Positions 32,223 to 40,937 of a stretch of DNA of 41,939 bases are shown piece by piece (within the stretch, counting starts at the first letter, position 1; each line of letters opens with the position of its first letter). The position numbers were made by a program, and so were the translations under genes. The notes below the pieces were generated by a model. The model did not search any database. It saw only the letters and a program-made list of their open reading frames with translations, and had not been told where the DNA came from. The stretch is from positions 1-41,939 of the forward strand of contig JAMPIB010000032.1 of assembly GCA_023663085.1 (NCBI GenBank), read 5' to 3'. The DNA is from Ruminococcus sp. Lineage in GTDB: Bacteria; Bacillota; Clostridia; Lachnospirales; Lachnospiraceae.

Positions 32223-32999
32223 CTATTGATCCACCGTAATCTTATCTTTTATCTTTTCATAGGTTCCTTCTTTGATGCCGCTTACCTTCATGATATCTTC
32301 AATAGAGGCAAACGCACCGTTTTCCTGCCGGTATTTTACGATGGCCGCAGCTTTTCCGGCACCGATGCCCGGAATTTCGCCAAGTTCTTCTTCTGTAGCC
32401 GTATTGATATTTACCCTGCCATCCGCGCTCTTAGAAGTATTTCCAGCAGCACTTCCGTTCTCGGCCCCGCTCCGGGCCGTTTCAGCATCCGTAGTGATCC
32501 CTCCGCTTATCCACGCCCCAGCGTAAATCCCCTCTTCTCCGGCAGCCTGCACCTCTTCTTCCGTTGGCACGGTCAGTTTCTGTCCATCCTGTAAGGGCAT
32601 GGCCTGATTGATAAAATCTTCGCAGGCATCTTCGCGAAAACCGCCTGCCGCCGCTATTCCTTCAAACACCCTGCTGTCCGGAGCCAGCGCATAAACGCCG
32701 GGATGTGCGACCGCACCGCAAATATGTACATAGATTTCGGCGGGTGCGGCAGGCGTATCGTCCTGCTGCGTTTCCCGGATAATATCTGCTTCTGCCGTCA
32801 GGCCGCCGCCTTCCACATAAACAGTACCGGTCTCACCCGCCGTATCCGCAGTTTCCCCGGCCGCCGCCTCTTCCTGCACGTTTCCCGGCTCCTCCAGTTC
32901 CAGCACGATATCCTTTTTGCCGGTACACGCGCTCAGCATCAGTACGGGAATCCCTATCAGAATCCCCGTTTTCAACAAATTGATATGTCTCATATGCAT
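32223..32999 (-). CDS. comEA: ComEA-like DNA receptor lipoprotein
   Basis: The 258-aa protein has a signal peptide with lipobox LSAC (Cys about 25), a Glu/Ala-rich linker, an SLBB domain (about 88-145, IYVHICGAVAHPGVYALAPD) and a second flexible linker. The C-terminal helix-hairpin-helix domain (about 192-255) has VNINTATEEELGEIPGIGAG. ComEA binds incoming double-stranded DNA outside the membrane and passes it to ComEC. Lipid anchoring replaces the usual transmembrane anchor. It heads an apparent operon with the two-component genes, the GerMN lipoprotein and comEC. AAAGGAAACT precedes the first ATG; a second ATG two codons later is possible. Confidence 0.92.
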   Translation of the reverse strand: MHMRHINLLKTGILIGIPVLMLSACTGKKDIVLELEEPGNVQEEAAAGETADTAGETGTVYVEGGGLTAEADIIRETQQDDTPAAPAEIYVHICGAVAHPGVYALAPDSRVFEGIAAAGGFREDACEDFINQAMPLQDGQKLTVPTEEEVQAAGEEGIYAGAWISGGITTDAETARSGAENGSAAGNTSKSADGRVNINTATEEELGEIPGIGAGKAAAIVKYRQENGAFASIEDIMKVSGIKEGTYEKIKDKITVDQ

Positions 33000-33077
33000 A
33001 GTTTCCTTTCCGCCTTCTCAAAGGCATCAGGACGTCCCCGCTATGCACTGTATTTTCATTGTAAAATAAATTTCAAG

Positions 33078-33521
33078 CTATGTCCACTTAAAAATGATAA
33101 TTCCCAGAATTGCAATTCCCATCCCGGTCAGTTTCCGTGCTTCTAAAGGCTGTTTCTCCACGCCGAAGAGCCCGAACAGTTCGATCAGATAGGCTACGAT
33201 AAGCTGTGAAATGACGATGAGCATGACCGATCTGGCAGGCCCCAGCATTTCCATGGCTTTAATAACCGTGTAAGTAATAAAGGCGCCGATCGCACCGCCA
33301 AGCAGCATATATTTCGGCTGTACTTTAAAAAGAGCGCCAAAAGACGATCTGTCCGAGATCAGCCAGGCGCCCAGACATACGAGCAGCGCCGTACACTGTA
33401 CGAACGCATTGGCCACCCATATGGAAGATGCTTTCGTAACCTGTGTATTAAAAACGCCCTGAATACTCATAAGTGCACCGGAAATCAGTGCGATAACAAA
33501 TCCAAACATACTCTCCATCAT
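33078..33521 (-). CDS. DMT-family transporter (DUF606/YdcZ type)
   Basis: The 147-aa protein with about five transmembrane helices matches the DUF606/YdcZ half-size members of the drug/metabolite transporter superfamily. It begins GFVIALISGALMSIQGVFNT, contains AFITYTVIKAMEMLGPARSV, and ends TGMGIAILGIIIF. Such half-size proteins are thought to work as dimers. The substrate is unknown. Two in-frame ATGs (33521 and 33509) are both close to ribosome-like sequence, so the start is uncertain by four codons. It lies 78 bp upstream of comEA and may be read into that operon. Confidence 0.88.
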   Translation of the reverse strand: MMESMFGFVIALISGALMSIQGVFNTQVTKASSIWVANAFVQCTALLVCLGAWLISDRSSFGALFKVQPKYMLLGGAIGAFITYTVIKAMEMLGPARSVMLIVISQLIVAYLIELFGLFGVEKQPLEARKLTGMGIAILGIIIFKWT

Positions 33522-33537
33522 CCTCTCTTACTCATTT

Positions 33538-33554
33538 TTGACTATATCAGTCAA
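33538..33554. promoter_or_regulatory. Palindrome upstream of the DMT transporter
   Basis: TTGACTATATCAGTCAA: 6-bp arms with a 5-bp centre, 17 bp upstream of the DMT start. It could be an operator, or its TTGACT could serve as a -35. No regulator is recognised. Confidence 0.35.
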
Positions 33555-33572
33555 TCTAAAGATTTCCAAAAA

Positions 33573-33602
33573 AATACAAGACGGCCCAGACCATCTTGTA
33601 TT
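33573..33602 (-). terminator. Terminator of the solute-binding protein gene
   Basis: A 12-bp stem (AATACAAGATGG / CCGTCTTGTATT, one U-G pair on the minus strand) is followed by TTTTTTT, 63 bp after the stop codon. Confidence 0.9.
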
Positions 33603-33664
33603 ATCATGTCCTTTTAACATAAAGATTATGCGGCATCTGTTATTCTTTTTCTCATTCTATCCGC

Positions 33665-35269
33665 TTATCCGGCATCAGTCTCCGCCGCGTCTTCCTCTAC
33701 CGCTCCTTCCCCGTCAAGCCCCTCCTCTAAAAGTTCTTCTTCGCTTATCTCTTCGGGAACGTCAATATATTCTTCCGTATAGCTTTCGCCTTTTATCTGT
33801 GTCATAATCTTCTCGGAAAGCGCTTTTAATTCCGCATTGGCATCATCGCCATCCCATATCCTGGCAAAGGCGATCTCCATCTCGACCCAGTAATTGCTCG
33901 TTTCTATCATCTTTGGGTTGGGAACGGATTTGGCATACTCTTCGATAAAAGCCTCTACATTCCGGTTCACGAATTTCACTCCTGATGCCGCCGGGATCTT
34001 GCCCGTCCTGTCATAAAGATTATAAGCGTTCTGGCAGGAAAGATAACAGGCGAAATCATTGGCCATGTCCTTATGGACGGAGTAACCGTTGACTACGATA
34101 CACTGGGTCACGGATAGCGATCTGGATTCCAGTTCCCCGTTCACATTCGGTATTACGGAAGTTCCGTACTCATACTGGAACGTCCCGTCTGCTTTGGCTT
34201 CTTCTATTCTGGCTAACGCATCCGTAGTCACGATCGTATAAAGTATCTTACCTTCGATAAAATCCTGTAATATATCCGCATAACTGATCTCTTCCGTATC
34301 TATTGAAAAAAACTGATTCAGATTCTGGTATACCCTCATACAGCGGATCGCGTCTTCATTATAGATATCAATGGAATCGTCCCTGTCGCCGGCATGACCG
34401 CCCACGTCAATATAATTCCCCACGAAAAAGTAATTATAGAAAATATCCGAGACATCCCATTTAAAAATAGCTTCTACCTGCTCCGGCGCGTCATAGACGT
34501 CTGCAAATGCAAGGATATCGTCAATCGTTCCCGGAAGTGTCTCTTCCACCCGCGCCGCTACGGCGCTGTCATCCGGGCCGGACAGGATATCTTCCTCTGT
34601 ACCCGTTTCCGTCTGCTCTGCACCTTCCCCGGCCTCTCCTTCTGCCGTTTCCTCCGGTGCCGCTTCTCCTGAAGCCAATGCCGCCTCAGCCGCTTCAGCC
34701 GCCGCTATGTCCAGCTCCATCTGGAGTTGTGCACGCGCCCAGTCTTCCAGATAGGTTTTATTATAAAGAAAAGAGCTTGTCTCAAAATAAAGCGGGTATC
34801 CGATCTGCTTCTCATGGTAAGTGACCGCATTGACCGCCGTTTCCGGGAAATAGCTTTCCAGACCGGCGCTCCCTGATGTCCAACGGATTTCCGAAGCCAG
34901 TCCCGCCAGATAAGCCTTTTCCAGCGAATCATTTCCTACGATATATAAGTCAGGCACTTCCCCCGACTGCAAAGAAGCCTGGTTTATGGTCTCTAAATAT
35001 TCGGAGCCGGATGTGTAAACAGGTATCACACGCGCCTCCTCCTGATACTCATTATAAGAAACTGCCACACTGTTGAGATAATCCGTCAAAGCCTCGTCCG
35101 TATACCATAAATACAACGTCTCTCTATGTCCGAAAAGGGGCTCTTCTATCACTTGCGTATCTTCCGTTTCTTCCGACCGGTGCAAGAGTCCGCTCCTGCT
35201 GAGCGCGAAAATACCGACGGCAGCGCAGCTAATTAGTATAACAGTTGTTATTCTTTTTTTCAGAGTCAC
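33665..35269 (-). CDS. Orphan extracellular solute-binding protein with acidic insertions
   Basis: The 534-aa protein starts at GTG, eight bases after AGGAG. An N-terminal hydrophobic segment (about 7-25) without a lipobox suggests a membrane anchor or signal peptide. The body resembles type 1 (sugar-class) solute-binding proteins: LYLWYTDEALTDYLNSVAVS, VPDLYIVGNDSLEKAYLAGL, and IGYPLYFETSSFLYNKTYLE. An Ala/Glu/Thr-rich insertion (about 190-245) interrupts the fold, and the C-terminus (about 500-534) is strongly acidic. No permease or ATPase gene is nearby. It follows argD by 44 bp with no terminator between, so it may be part of the arginine operon. The ligand is unknown. Confidence 0.8.
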   Translation of the reverse strand: MTLKKRITTVILISCAAVGIFALSRSGLLHRSEETEDTQVIEEPLFGHRETLYLWYTDEALTDYLNSVAVSYNEYQEEARVIPVYTSGSEYLETINQASLQSGEVPDLYIVGNDSLEKAYLAGLASEIRWTSGSAGLESYFPETAVNAVTYHEKQIGYPLYFETSSFLYNKTYLEDWARAQLQMELDIAAAEAAEAALASGEAAPEETAEGEAGEGAEQTETGTEEDILSGPDDSAVAARVEETLPGTIDDILAFADVYDAPEQVEAIFKWDVSDIFYNYFFVGNYIDVGGHAGDRDDSIDIYNEDAIRCMRVYQNLNQFFSIDTEEISYADILQDFIEGKILYTIVTTDALARIEEAKADGTFQYEYGTSVIPNVNGELESRSLSVTQCIVVNGYSVHKDMANDFACYLSCQNAYNLYDRTGKIPAASGVKFVNRNVEAFIEEYAKSVPNPKMIETSNYWVEMEIAFARIWDGDDANAELKALSEKIMTQIKGESYTEEYIDVPEEISEEELLEEGLDGEGAVEEDAAETDAG

Positions 35270-35313
35270 TGTTCAATCTCCTATCTTCGGGGTAGATCGC
35301 TCACGCAGAATGA

Positions 35314-36510
35314 CTACGCTTCTGCATCCAGACATTCTTTTAAAATGCCCAGCATCTCATCTACATGTGCTTCGGTAATGACAAGCGGCGGCACCAGGCG
35401 GATAATATTGCTGCCCGCATTGATAAGGATCAGCCCCCTGTTCATCGCACGGTCGATAATATCCCGCACCGGTTTCTTACAGACAAGTCCCTGCATCAGA
35501 CCCGCGCCGCGCCGCGTTTCTATGATATCATATTTCTTTACGAGTTCTTCGAGTTTCTCTTCCAGATAAGCACTGACCTTCTGTACATGTTCGAGGATAT
35601 GCTCTTTTTCAAATATCTCGATCACTTTACGGATCGCCGCGCAGGCCAGCGGATTACCGCCGTATGTCGTACCGTGGTCTCCGGCTTCGAGCGAATGCTC
35701 TCCGACTTTCTCGGTCATCAGGAAGGCCCCGACCGGCACGCCGCATCCAAGCGCCTTGGCCGTCGTCATAATATCCGGTTTCACGCCGTACCGCTGCCAG
35801 GCGTACATATACCCTGTTCTTCCCATACCGCACTGTATCTCATCGAGAATGAGCAGAATGTCCCGCTCTTTACAGAGTTTTTCCACTTTTTTCATAAAAT
35901 CTTCCGTTGCCGGGTAAAGGCCGCCCTCGCCCTGCACCGTCTCGAATATAATAGCACATGTTTTTTTATTCACCTGTGACAGCACGCTCTCAAAATCATT
36001 GAGATCGGCGAAACGTATATTGCCGATCATCGGCTCGAACGCCTCTCTGTAATGCGGATTGCCGGTCACGGAAAGCGCGCCGTAAGTCCTGCCGTGGAAG
36101 GAATTGTTCATGGCAACGATCTCGTGATCCGTGCTCCCGTCTTTTAGATACGCGTATTTTCTGGCCGCCTTGATAACGCCCTCCACCGCCTCCGCGCCGC
36201 TGTTGGTAAAAAATACCCTGTCCATGCCGGAGATTTCTTTTAATTTCTTCGCTGCCTCGATCGCCGGCACATTATAATAATAGTTCGAGGTATGGATGAC
36301 CTTGTCAATCTGCTCTTTTAAGGCGTCATTATATTCTTTATTCTGATATCCCAGGGCAAAGACCGCAATGCCGGAGACAAAGTCCAGATACTTCTTTCCT
36401 TCAATATCATACAGATACACGCCCTCGCCCTTATCAAGAACCACCTGATAACGGTTATAAGTATGCAGAAGCGCGCCCTCCGCCTCGTTAATGTATTCTT
36501 TCATGTTCAT
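35314..36510 (-). CDS. argD: Acetylornithine aminotransferase
   Basis: A class III PLP aminotransferase that makes N-acetylornithine from N-acetylglutamate semialdehyde. The 398-aa length is normal. It has FTNSGAEAVEGVIKAARKYA (substrate and PLP phosphate region), ILDEIQCGMGRTG, and the PLP lysine in TTAKALGCGVPVGAF (about residue 251). AAGGAAG lies nine bases before the ATG. It is third in argJ-argB-argD, 22 bp behind argB. Gene order supports arginine synthesis over a catabolic ornithine aminotransferase. Confidence 0.95.
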   Translation of the reverse strand: MNMKEYINEAEGALLHTYNRYQVVLDKGEGVYLYDIEGKKYLDFVSGIAVFALGYQNKEYNDALKEQIDKVIHTSNYYYNVPAIEAAKKLKEISGMDRVFFTNSGAEAVEGVIKAARKYAYLKDGSTDHEIVAMNNSFHGRTYGALSVTGNPHYREAFEPMIGNIRFADLNDFESVLSQVNKKTCAIIFETVQGEGGLYPATEDFMKKVEKLCKERDILLILDEIQCGMGRTGYMYAWQRYGVKPDIMTTAKALGCGVPVGAFLMTEKVGEHSLEAGDHGTTYGGNPLACAAIRKVIEIFEKEHILEHVQKVSAYLEEKLEELVKKYDIIETRRGAGLMQGLVCKKPVRDIIDRAMNRGLILINAGSNIIRLVPPLVITEAHVDEMLGILKECLDAEA

Positions 36511-36532
36511 ATTCTTTTACTTCCTTTCTGGC

Positions 36533-37420
36533 TCAAGCTTGATCGTGGTCAGCGATGATCGCCGTTCCAATGCCATGATTCGTGAAAATCTCCAAAAGCA
36601 GACAGTGCGGTATCCTGCCATCGAGGATATGTACCCTGCTTACGCCTTCTCGAATGGCATCCGTGCAGTTGGCCAGTTTAGGCAGCATACCGCCGCCGAT
36701 AAAACCGCCCTCGATCAGTTCTTCCGCCTGAGACGCCGTCAGTCTGGAAATAAAAGAGGATTTATCGTTGATATCCTTATAAAGTCCCTCGATATCCGTG
36801 AGGAACGCCAGTTTCTCCGCCGATACCGCCTTGGCGATCGCGCAGGCCGCATCATCCGCATTAATATTATAGGTCTGAAATTTATCGTCTAATCCGATCG
36901 GCGCTACGATCGGCAGAAAATCTTTTTCCAGAAGATCATATAACACCTTGGGATTCACATTCACAATATTACCGACAAAACCGATATCCTGCCCATCTAC
37001 CAACTTTTTATCGCATTCCAGCAGACCGCCGTCCTTGCCGCTGATACCGACCGCCTTGACGCCCAGTTCCTGTACCATGCTGACAAGGCTCTTGTTGACT
37101 TTATTTAAGACCATTTCGGCAATTTCCATAGTCTCGTCATCCGTCACGCGCAAGCCGCCGACAAATTCCGCTTCTTTGCCGACTTTACCGACCCATCGGC
37201 TGATCTCTTTGCCGCCGCCGTGGACGATGATCGGTTTAAAACCTACCAGTTTTAAGAGCGTAACGTCCTTAATAACGTTCTTTTGCAGTTCTTCGTTGCT
37301 CATGGCGCTCCCGCCGTACTTTACGACAATGATCTTTCTGTTGAATTTCTGGATATAAGGCAGCGCCTCAATAAGTGTCTCCGCTTTATTTAAGATCATA
37401 CTCATTTCTTTTTGTTCCAT
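36533..37420 (-). CDS. argB: Acetylglutamate kinase
   Basis: Phosphorylates N-acetylglutamate, the second step of arginine synthesis. The 295-aa amino-acid-kinase fold has VVKYGGSAM (33-41), [11 protein letters not shown] (about 60-70), [12 protein letters not shown], and the C-terminal GGMLPKL and [16 protein letters not shown] segments. The N-terminal helix (about 1-25) is of the kind found in arginine-inhibited hexameric enzymes, so feedback control is likely. It lies 24 bp after argJ and 22 bp before argD. Confidence 0.96.
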   Translation of the reverse strand: MEQKEMSMILNKAETLIEALPYIQKFNRKIIVVKYGGSAMSNEELQKNVIKDVTLLKLVGFKPIIVHGGGKEISRWVGKVGKEAEFVGGLRVTDDETMEIAEMVLNKVNKSLVSMVQELGVKAVGISGKDGGLLECDKKLVDGQDIGFVGNIVNVNPKVLYDLLEKDFLPIVAPIGLDDKFQTYNINADDAACAIAKAVSAEKLAFLTDIEGLYKDINDKSSFISRLTASQAEELIEGGFIGGGMLPKLANCTDAIREGVSRVHILDGRIPHCLLLEIFTNHGIGTAIIADHDQA

Positions 37421-37444
37421 GACTGTTTTTCCTCTTCTATTATT

Positions 37445-38668
37445 TTAACTTCGGTAATCCGCGTTGATCTTAACATACTCATAAGTCAGATCGCATCCCC
37501 AGGCCGCAGCCTCGGCGTCTCCCGCCTTCATATCGGCAAGTATCCTGACTTCCGGTGAAGAGAGGATCTTTGTCGCTTCTTCCTCGCTGTAAGAAAGCAT
37601 CATACCGTTCTGGTAGACCTGTAAACTCTTTTCCTCATTTTCCAGATAGATATCTACGATATCCGCATCGAAAACAACCCCGGAATAGCCGAGCGCGCAA
37701 AAAGCCCGTCCCATATTGGCGTCGTGTCCGAAGATCGCGGCCTTGGTCAGATTGGAACTGATGACAGAACGGCTCAAAACTCTGGCATCCTCTTTGGTCT
37801 TCGCATGAATGACTTTGGCCTCGAAAAGCGCCGTAGCACCCTCTCCGTCGCCTGCCATCATTTTGGCTAACGTTTCATTAATATAATGGAGCGCCTGTCT
37901 GAATTTATCATAATCTTCATTGCGGGTCGTCACTTCGGGATTGCCCGCCATGCCGTTGGCCAGCACAATGAGCGTATCGTTCGTGGAAGTATCGCCATCG
38001 ACCGATATCATGTTGAACGTATCTTTCACATCCTCGCTCAATGCCGCCTGCAATAATTCTTTGGAGATTGCAATATCCGAAGTGATAAAGCAGAGCATGG
38101 TGCTCATGTTCGGATGGATCATGCCGGAACCTTTACACATACCGCCAAGCGTCACGGTTTTACCGCCAATCTCTATGGTTGCCGCCGCCTGCTTGGAAAC
38201 CGTATCCGTCGTCATGATCGCTTCGGCCGCCAGCCTCCCCGCTTCTATCGTATCCTGTTTCTGTCCGGCCAGCAATTTAACACCAGCCGTTATTTTATCT
38301 ACCGGAAGCTGCATACCGATAACTCCCGTAGAAGCCACGCATACCGCATCTTCCGGTATCTGTAAGCATTCCGCCGCGGCCTGCGCCGTTTTTTTGCAGC
38401 AATCATAGCCTTCCGCTCCCGTGCAGGCATTGGCGATCCCCGCGTTGATAACGACCGCCTGCGCGTAAGGCGAATGTGTTACGATCTCTTTATCCCATAT
38501 AACGGGCGCTGCCTTTACCATATTGCTTGTAAAAACGCCTGCCGCTTTACAGGGCGCCTTGCTGTAAATGAGCGCCATATCTTTTCTGTTCTGATATTTG
38601 ATTCCGGCCTCTACGCCCGCTGCCTCAAATCCGGCCGCCGCGGTCACGCCGCCTTCTATGATGTTCAT
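37445..38668 (-). CDS. argJ: Bifunctional ornithine acetyltransferase/N-acetylglutamate synthase
   Basis: Recycles the acetyl group from N-acetylornithine to glutamate; many forms also make N-acetylglutamate from acetyl-CoA. The 407-aa precursor has the self-cleavage site in KGSGMIHPNMSTML: the Thr of STML becomes the N-terminal nucleophile of the beta chain. GGVTAAAGFEAAGVEAGIK marks the N-terminus. The ATG at 38668 is chosen because GAGGTATAT precedes it; a longer in-frame extension has no ribosome site. It starts 7 bp after the GNAT gene. argC is not in this window. Confidence 0.95.
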   Translation of the reverse strand: MNIIEGGVTAAAGFEAAGVEAGIKYQNRKDMALIYSKAPCKAAGVFTSNMVKAAPVIWDKEIVTHSPYAQAVVINAGIANACTGAEGYDCCKKTAQAAAECLQIPEDAVCVASTGVIGMQLPVDKITAGVKLLAGQKQDTIEAGRLAAEAIMTTDTVSKQAAATIEIGGKTVTLGGMCKGSGMIHPNMSTMLCFITSDIAISKELLQAALSEDVKDTFNMISVDGDTSTNDTLIVLANGMAGNPEVTTRNEDYDKFRQALHYINETLAKMMAGDGEGATALFEAKVIHAKTKEDARVLSRSVISSNLTKAAIFGHDANMGRAFCALGYSGVVFDADIVDIYLENEEKSLQVYQNGMMLSYSEEEATKILSSPEVRILADMKAGDAEAAAWGCDLTYEYVKINADYRS

Positions 38669-38675
38669 ATATACC

Positions 38676-39137
38676 TCATTCCTTCCCGTTTTCCTCACCG
38701 ACAAACGCCGTGATATTATCTTCATTCAATGTAAAATCATAATAATTCAAATCTTCCCGTTTTGTCCAGCCAATCTGTTTCCAGAACGCGTTACCGATAT
38801 CGTTTCTGGTAAAAGCGATCAGGGAGACTTTGTTCACATGCTCTTTTTTCAGCGCATTCATGCAAAAAACGACCATAGCCTTACCGATACCGCGCATTCT
38901 GTAATCCTGTGCCACACAGACATGATACAGACAGCCCCGTCTGCCGTCATGCCCGCAGAGGATAGAACCGACGATTTTACCGTCTTCTACATCGACCACG
39001 CTGGTCAACGGATTTCTTCGCAGAAAAGCCTCCACGCCTTCTCTGGAATCATCTACGCTGCGGATTCCAAATCCCTTGATTGTCATCCAGAGCGCGCGTA
39101 CCTCGTCATAATCTTCTATCGTCATCGTCCGTACCAT
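38676..39137 (-). CDS. GNAT-family N-acetyltransferase
   Basis: The 153-aa protein is a single GNAT domain. The acetyl-CoA loop lies in VAQDYRMRGIGKAMVVF (about 85-101), preceded by the strand GRRGCLYHVCV. The C-terminal part NAFWKQIGWTKREDLNYYDF is typical of the fold. The substrate is unknown. It is first in the argJBD run (7-bp gap), so it could supply N-acetylglutamate as an ArgA-like enzyme or be a general acetyltransferase. Position is the only evidence for the former. Confidence 0.88.
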   Translation of the reverse strand: MVRTMTIEDYDEVRALWMTIKGFGIRSVDDSREGVEAFLRRNPLTSVVDVEDGKIVGSILCGHDGRRGCLYHVCVAQDYRMRGIGKAMVVFCMNALKKEHVNKVSLIAFTRNDIGNAFWKQIGWTKREDLNYYDFTLNEDNITAFVGEENGKE

Positions 39138-39257
39138 CCGTGTTCCCTCCGTGTTCCCCTACTGCTTCAATCCAACATTTTCTATTCTATCACACTCTTT
39201 TCGGATAGTACATAAATTTTCTTATTGTTTTGTATTTTTAATTAAGAGAAAACCCAC

Positions 39258-39286
39258 TTGCGTAATCAAGGGGATTGTTGTATATT
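39258..39286 (+). promoter_or_regulatory. Promoter of argG
   Basis: TTGCGT (39258-39263), 17-bp spacer, TATATT (39281-39286) on the plus strand, 39 bp before the start codon. A clear ArgR box was not identified by eye in the divergent region 39138-39325. Confidence 0.6.
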
Positions 39287-39325
39287 GATTTCAGAATGCT
39301 AAAAAAAAGGAGGAGACTATTAATT

Positions 39326-40546
39326 ATGAAGGAAAAAATCATACTTGCATACTCCGGCGGACTTGATACGACAGCTATCATCCCCTGGTTAAAAGAAAAT
39401 TTCGACTATGATGTGATCTGTGTATGCGCCGACTGCGGACAGGGCGAAGAACTTGACGGACTGGAAGAAAGAGCAATTTCCAGCGGCGCTTCTAAGTTAT
39501 ATATCGAAGATCTGACGGATGAGTTCTGCGACGACTTTATCGTTCCCTGTGTACAGGCACACGCTGTTTATGAGAATAAATATCTGCTCGGTACTTCCAT
39601 GGCAAGACCGGTGATCGCCAGGAAACTGGTAGAAATTGCCCGTAAAGAGGGTGCGACAGCGATCTGCCACGGCGCGACAGGTAAAGGAAACGACCAGATC
39701 CGTTTCGAACTTGGTATCAAGGCACTTGCTCCTGATTTAAAAATTATTGCCGCGTGGAGAAATGATAAATGGACAATGAATTCCCGTGAGGAAGAAATCG
39801 AGTACTGCCGCAATCACGGTATCGACTTACCGTTTTCTGCGGACAGCAGTTACAGCCGTGACCGCAACTTATGGCATATCAGCCATGAAGGTCTGGAACT
39901 GGAAGACCCGGCGTCAGAACCCAACTATGAACATTTGTTAGTGCTGGGCACCACACCCGAAAAAGCCCCCGACGAAGGCGAATATGTAACAATGACTTTT
40001 GAAAAAGGCATTCCGACCTCCGTAAACGGCAAAAAGATGAAAGTATCCGAGATCATCACTACCTTAAACGAACTGGGCGGAAAACACGGTATCGGCATCG
40101 TGGATATCGTAGAAAACCGTGTGGTCGGCATGAAATCCCGCGGCGTATATGAGACACCTGGCGGAACAATCCTCTATGAAGCGCACCAGCAGTTGGAAGA
40201 ACTGATCCTTGACCGCGATACCTATGCCCTGAAAGCGGATCTTGGCAATAAATTCGCACAGGTCGTATATGAAGGAAAATGGTTCACGCCGCTTCGTGAA
40301 GCGTTACAGGCTTTTATCGAATCCACACAGAAATATGTAACAGGCGAAGTAAAATTCAAACTTTATAAGGGCAACATCATCAAAGCAGGTACTACTTCAC
40401 CGTATTCTCTGTACAATGAGAGCATTGCCTCCTTTACGACTGGCGATCTGTATGACCACCACGACGCGGAAGGCTTTATCAATCTGTTCGGTCTGTCAAG
40501 TAAAGTACGTGCTATGAAGATGCAGGAAACAGAAGGCAAAAACTAA
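39326..40546 (+). CDS. argG: Argininosuccinate synthase
   Basis: Joins citrulline and aspartate with ATP. The 406-aa length is normal. The N-terminal PP-loop is [30 protein letters not shown] and [18 protein letters not shown] are further ATP and substrate signatures. The start ATG follows AGGAGG by 12 nt; an upstream in-frame ATG lies in the promoter. It diverges from GNAT-argJBD, so arginine genes flank a shared control region. argH is not in the window. Confidence 0.97.
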   Translation: MKEKIILAYSGGLDTTAIIPWLKENFDYDVICVCADCGQGEELDGLEERAISSGASKLYIEDLTDEFCDDFIVPCVQAHAVYENKYLLGTSMARPVIARKLVEIARKEGATAICHGATGKGNDQIRFELGIKALAPDLKIIAAWRNDKWTMNSREEEIEYCRNHGIDLPFSADSSYSRDRNLWHISHEGLELEDPASEPNYEHLLVLGTTPEKAPDEGEYVTMTFEKGIPTSVNGKKMKVSEIITTLNELGGKHGIGIVDIVENRVVGMKSRGVYETPGGTILYEAHQQLEELILDRDTYALKADLGNKFAQVVYEGKWFTPLREALQAFIESTQKYVTGEVKFKLYKGNIIKAGTTSPYSLYNESIASFTTGDLYDHHDAEGFINLFGLSSKVRAMKMQETEGKN

Positions 40547-40569
40547 GACAAAGAAATAAGAGGTTTTTC

Positions 40570-40863
40570 ATGAGTGTGATCTCCTATATCATTCTTTATC
40601 TGGCTACCATTAACCTGACGGGGCTTCTTATCATGGGGATTGACAAACTAAGGGCTCGCAAGAGGGCCTGGCGGATTCCGGAATCCACGCTGTTTGTTAT
40701 CGCCCTCATGGGCGGGAGCCTCGGCACGACTATCGGTATGCACTTATTTCGCCATAAGACGAGACACTGGTATTTCCTGTACGGTATGCCGGCCATTTTG
40801 TTCTTGCAGATCGCCATTGTCGTGATCCTTATGTATTCGCCGATCCAGTTTGCGTTTTTATAA
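40570..40863 (+). CDS. DUF1294 membrane protein
   Basis: A 97-aa protein with three or so transmembrane helices that matches DUF1294. The family pattern is visible: GIDKLRARKRAWRIPESTLF, then LMGGSLGTTIGMHLFRHKTR, and a final hydrophobic helix. The function is unknown. AGAGG is six bases before the ATG. It follows argG by 23 bp and shares its terminator, so it is probably co-transcribed with argG without an obvious metabolic link. Confidence 0.9.
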   Translation: MSVISYIILYLATINLTGLLIMGIDKLRARKRAWRIPESTLFVIALMGGSLGTTIGMHLFRHKTRHWYFLYGMPAILFLQIAIVVILMYSPIQFAFL

Positions 40864-40871
40864 AAAATGCC

Positions 40872-40904
40872 AAAAGGCCAGACCCGAAAAGTCTGACCTT
40901 TTTT
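40872..40904. terminator. Terminator after argG-DUF1294
   Basis: AAAAGG-C-CAGAC pairs with GTCTG-A-CCTTTT around loop CCGAAAA and is followed by a T-run on the plus strand. The A-run on the other side lets it serve the convergent degV gene too. Confidence 0.88.
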
Positions 40905-40937
40905 ATGTGATAAAAAATTTCCATAATCGCAATGCGC

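Noticed and set aside
39138-39325. Possible T-box or ArgR operator before argG
   Set aside because: No conserved T-box core and no convincing ArgR box was seen by eye. Only a promoter is supported.
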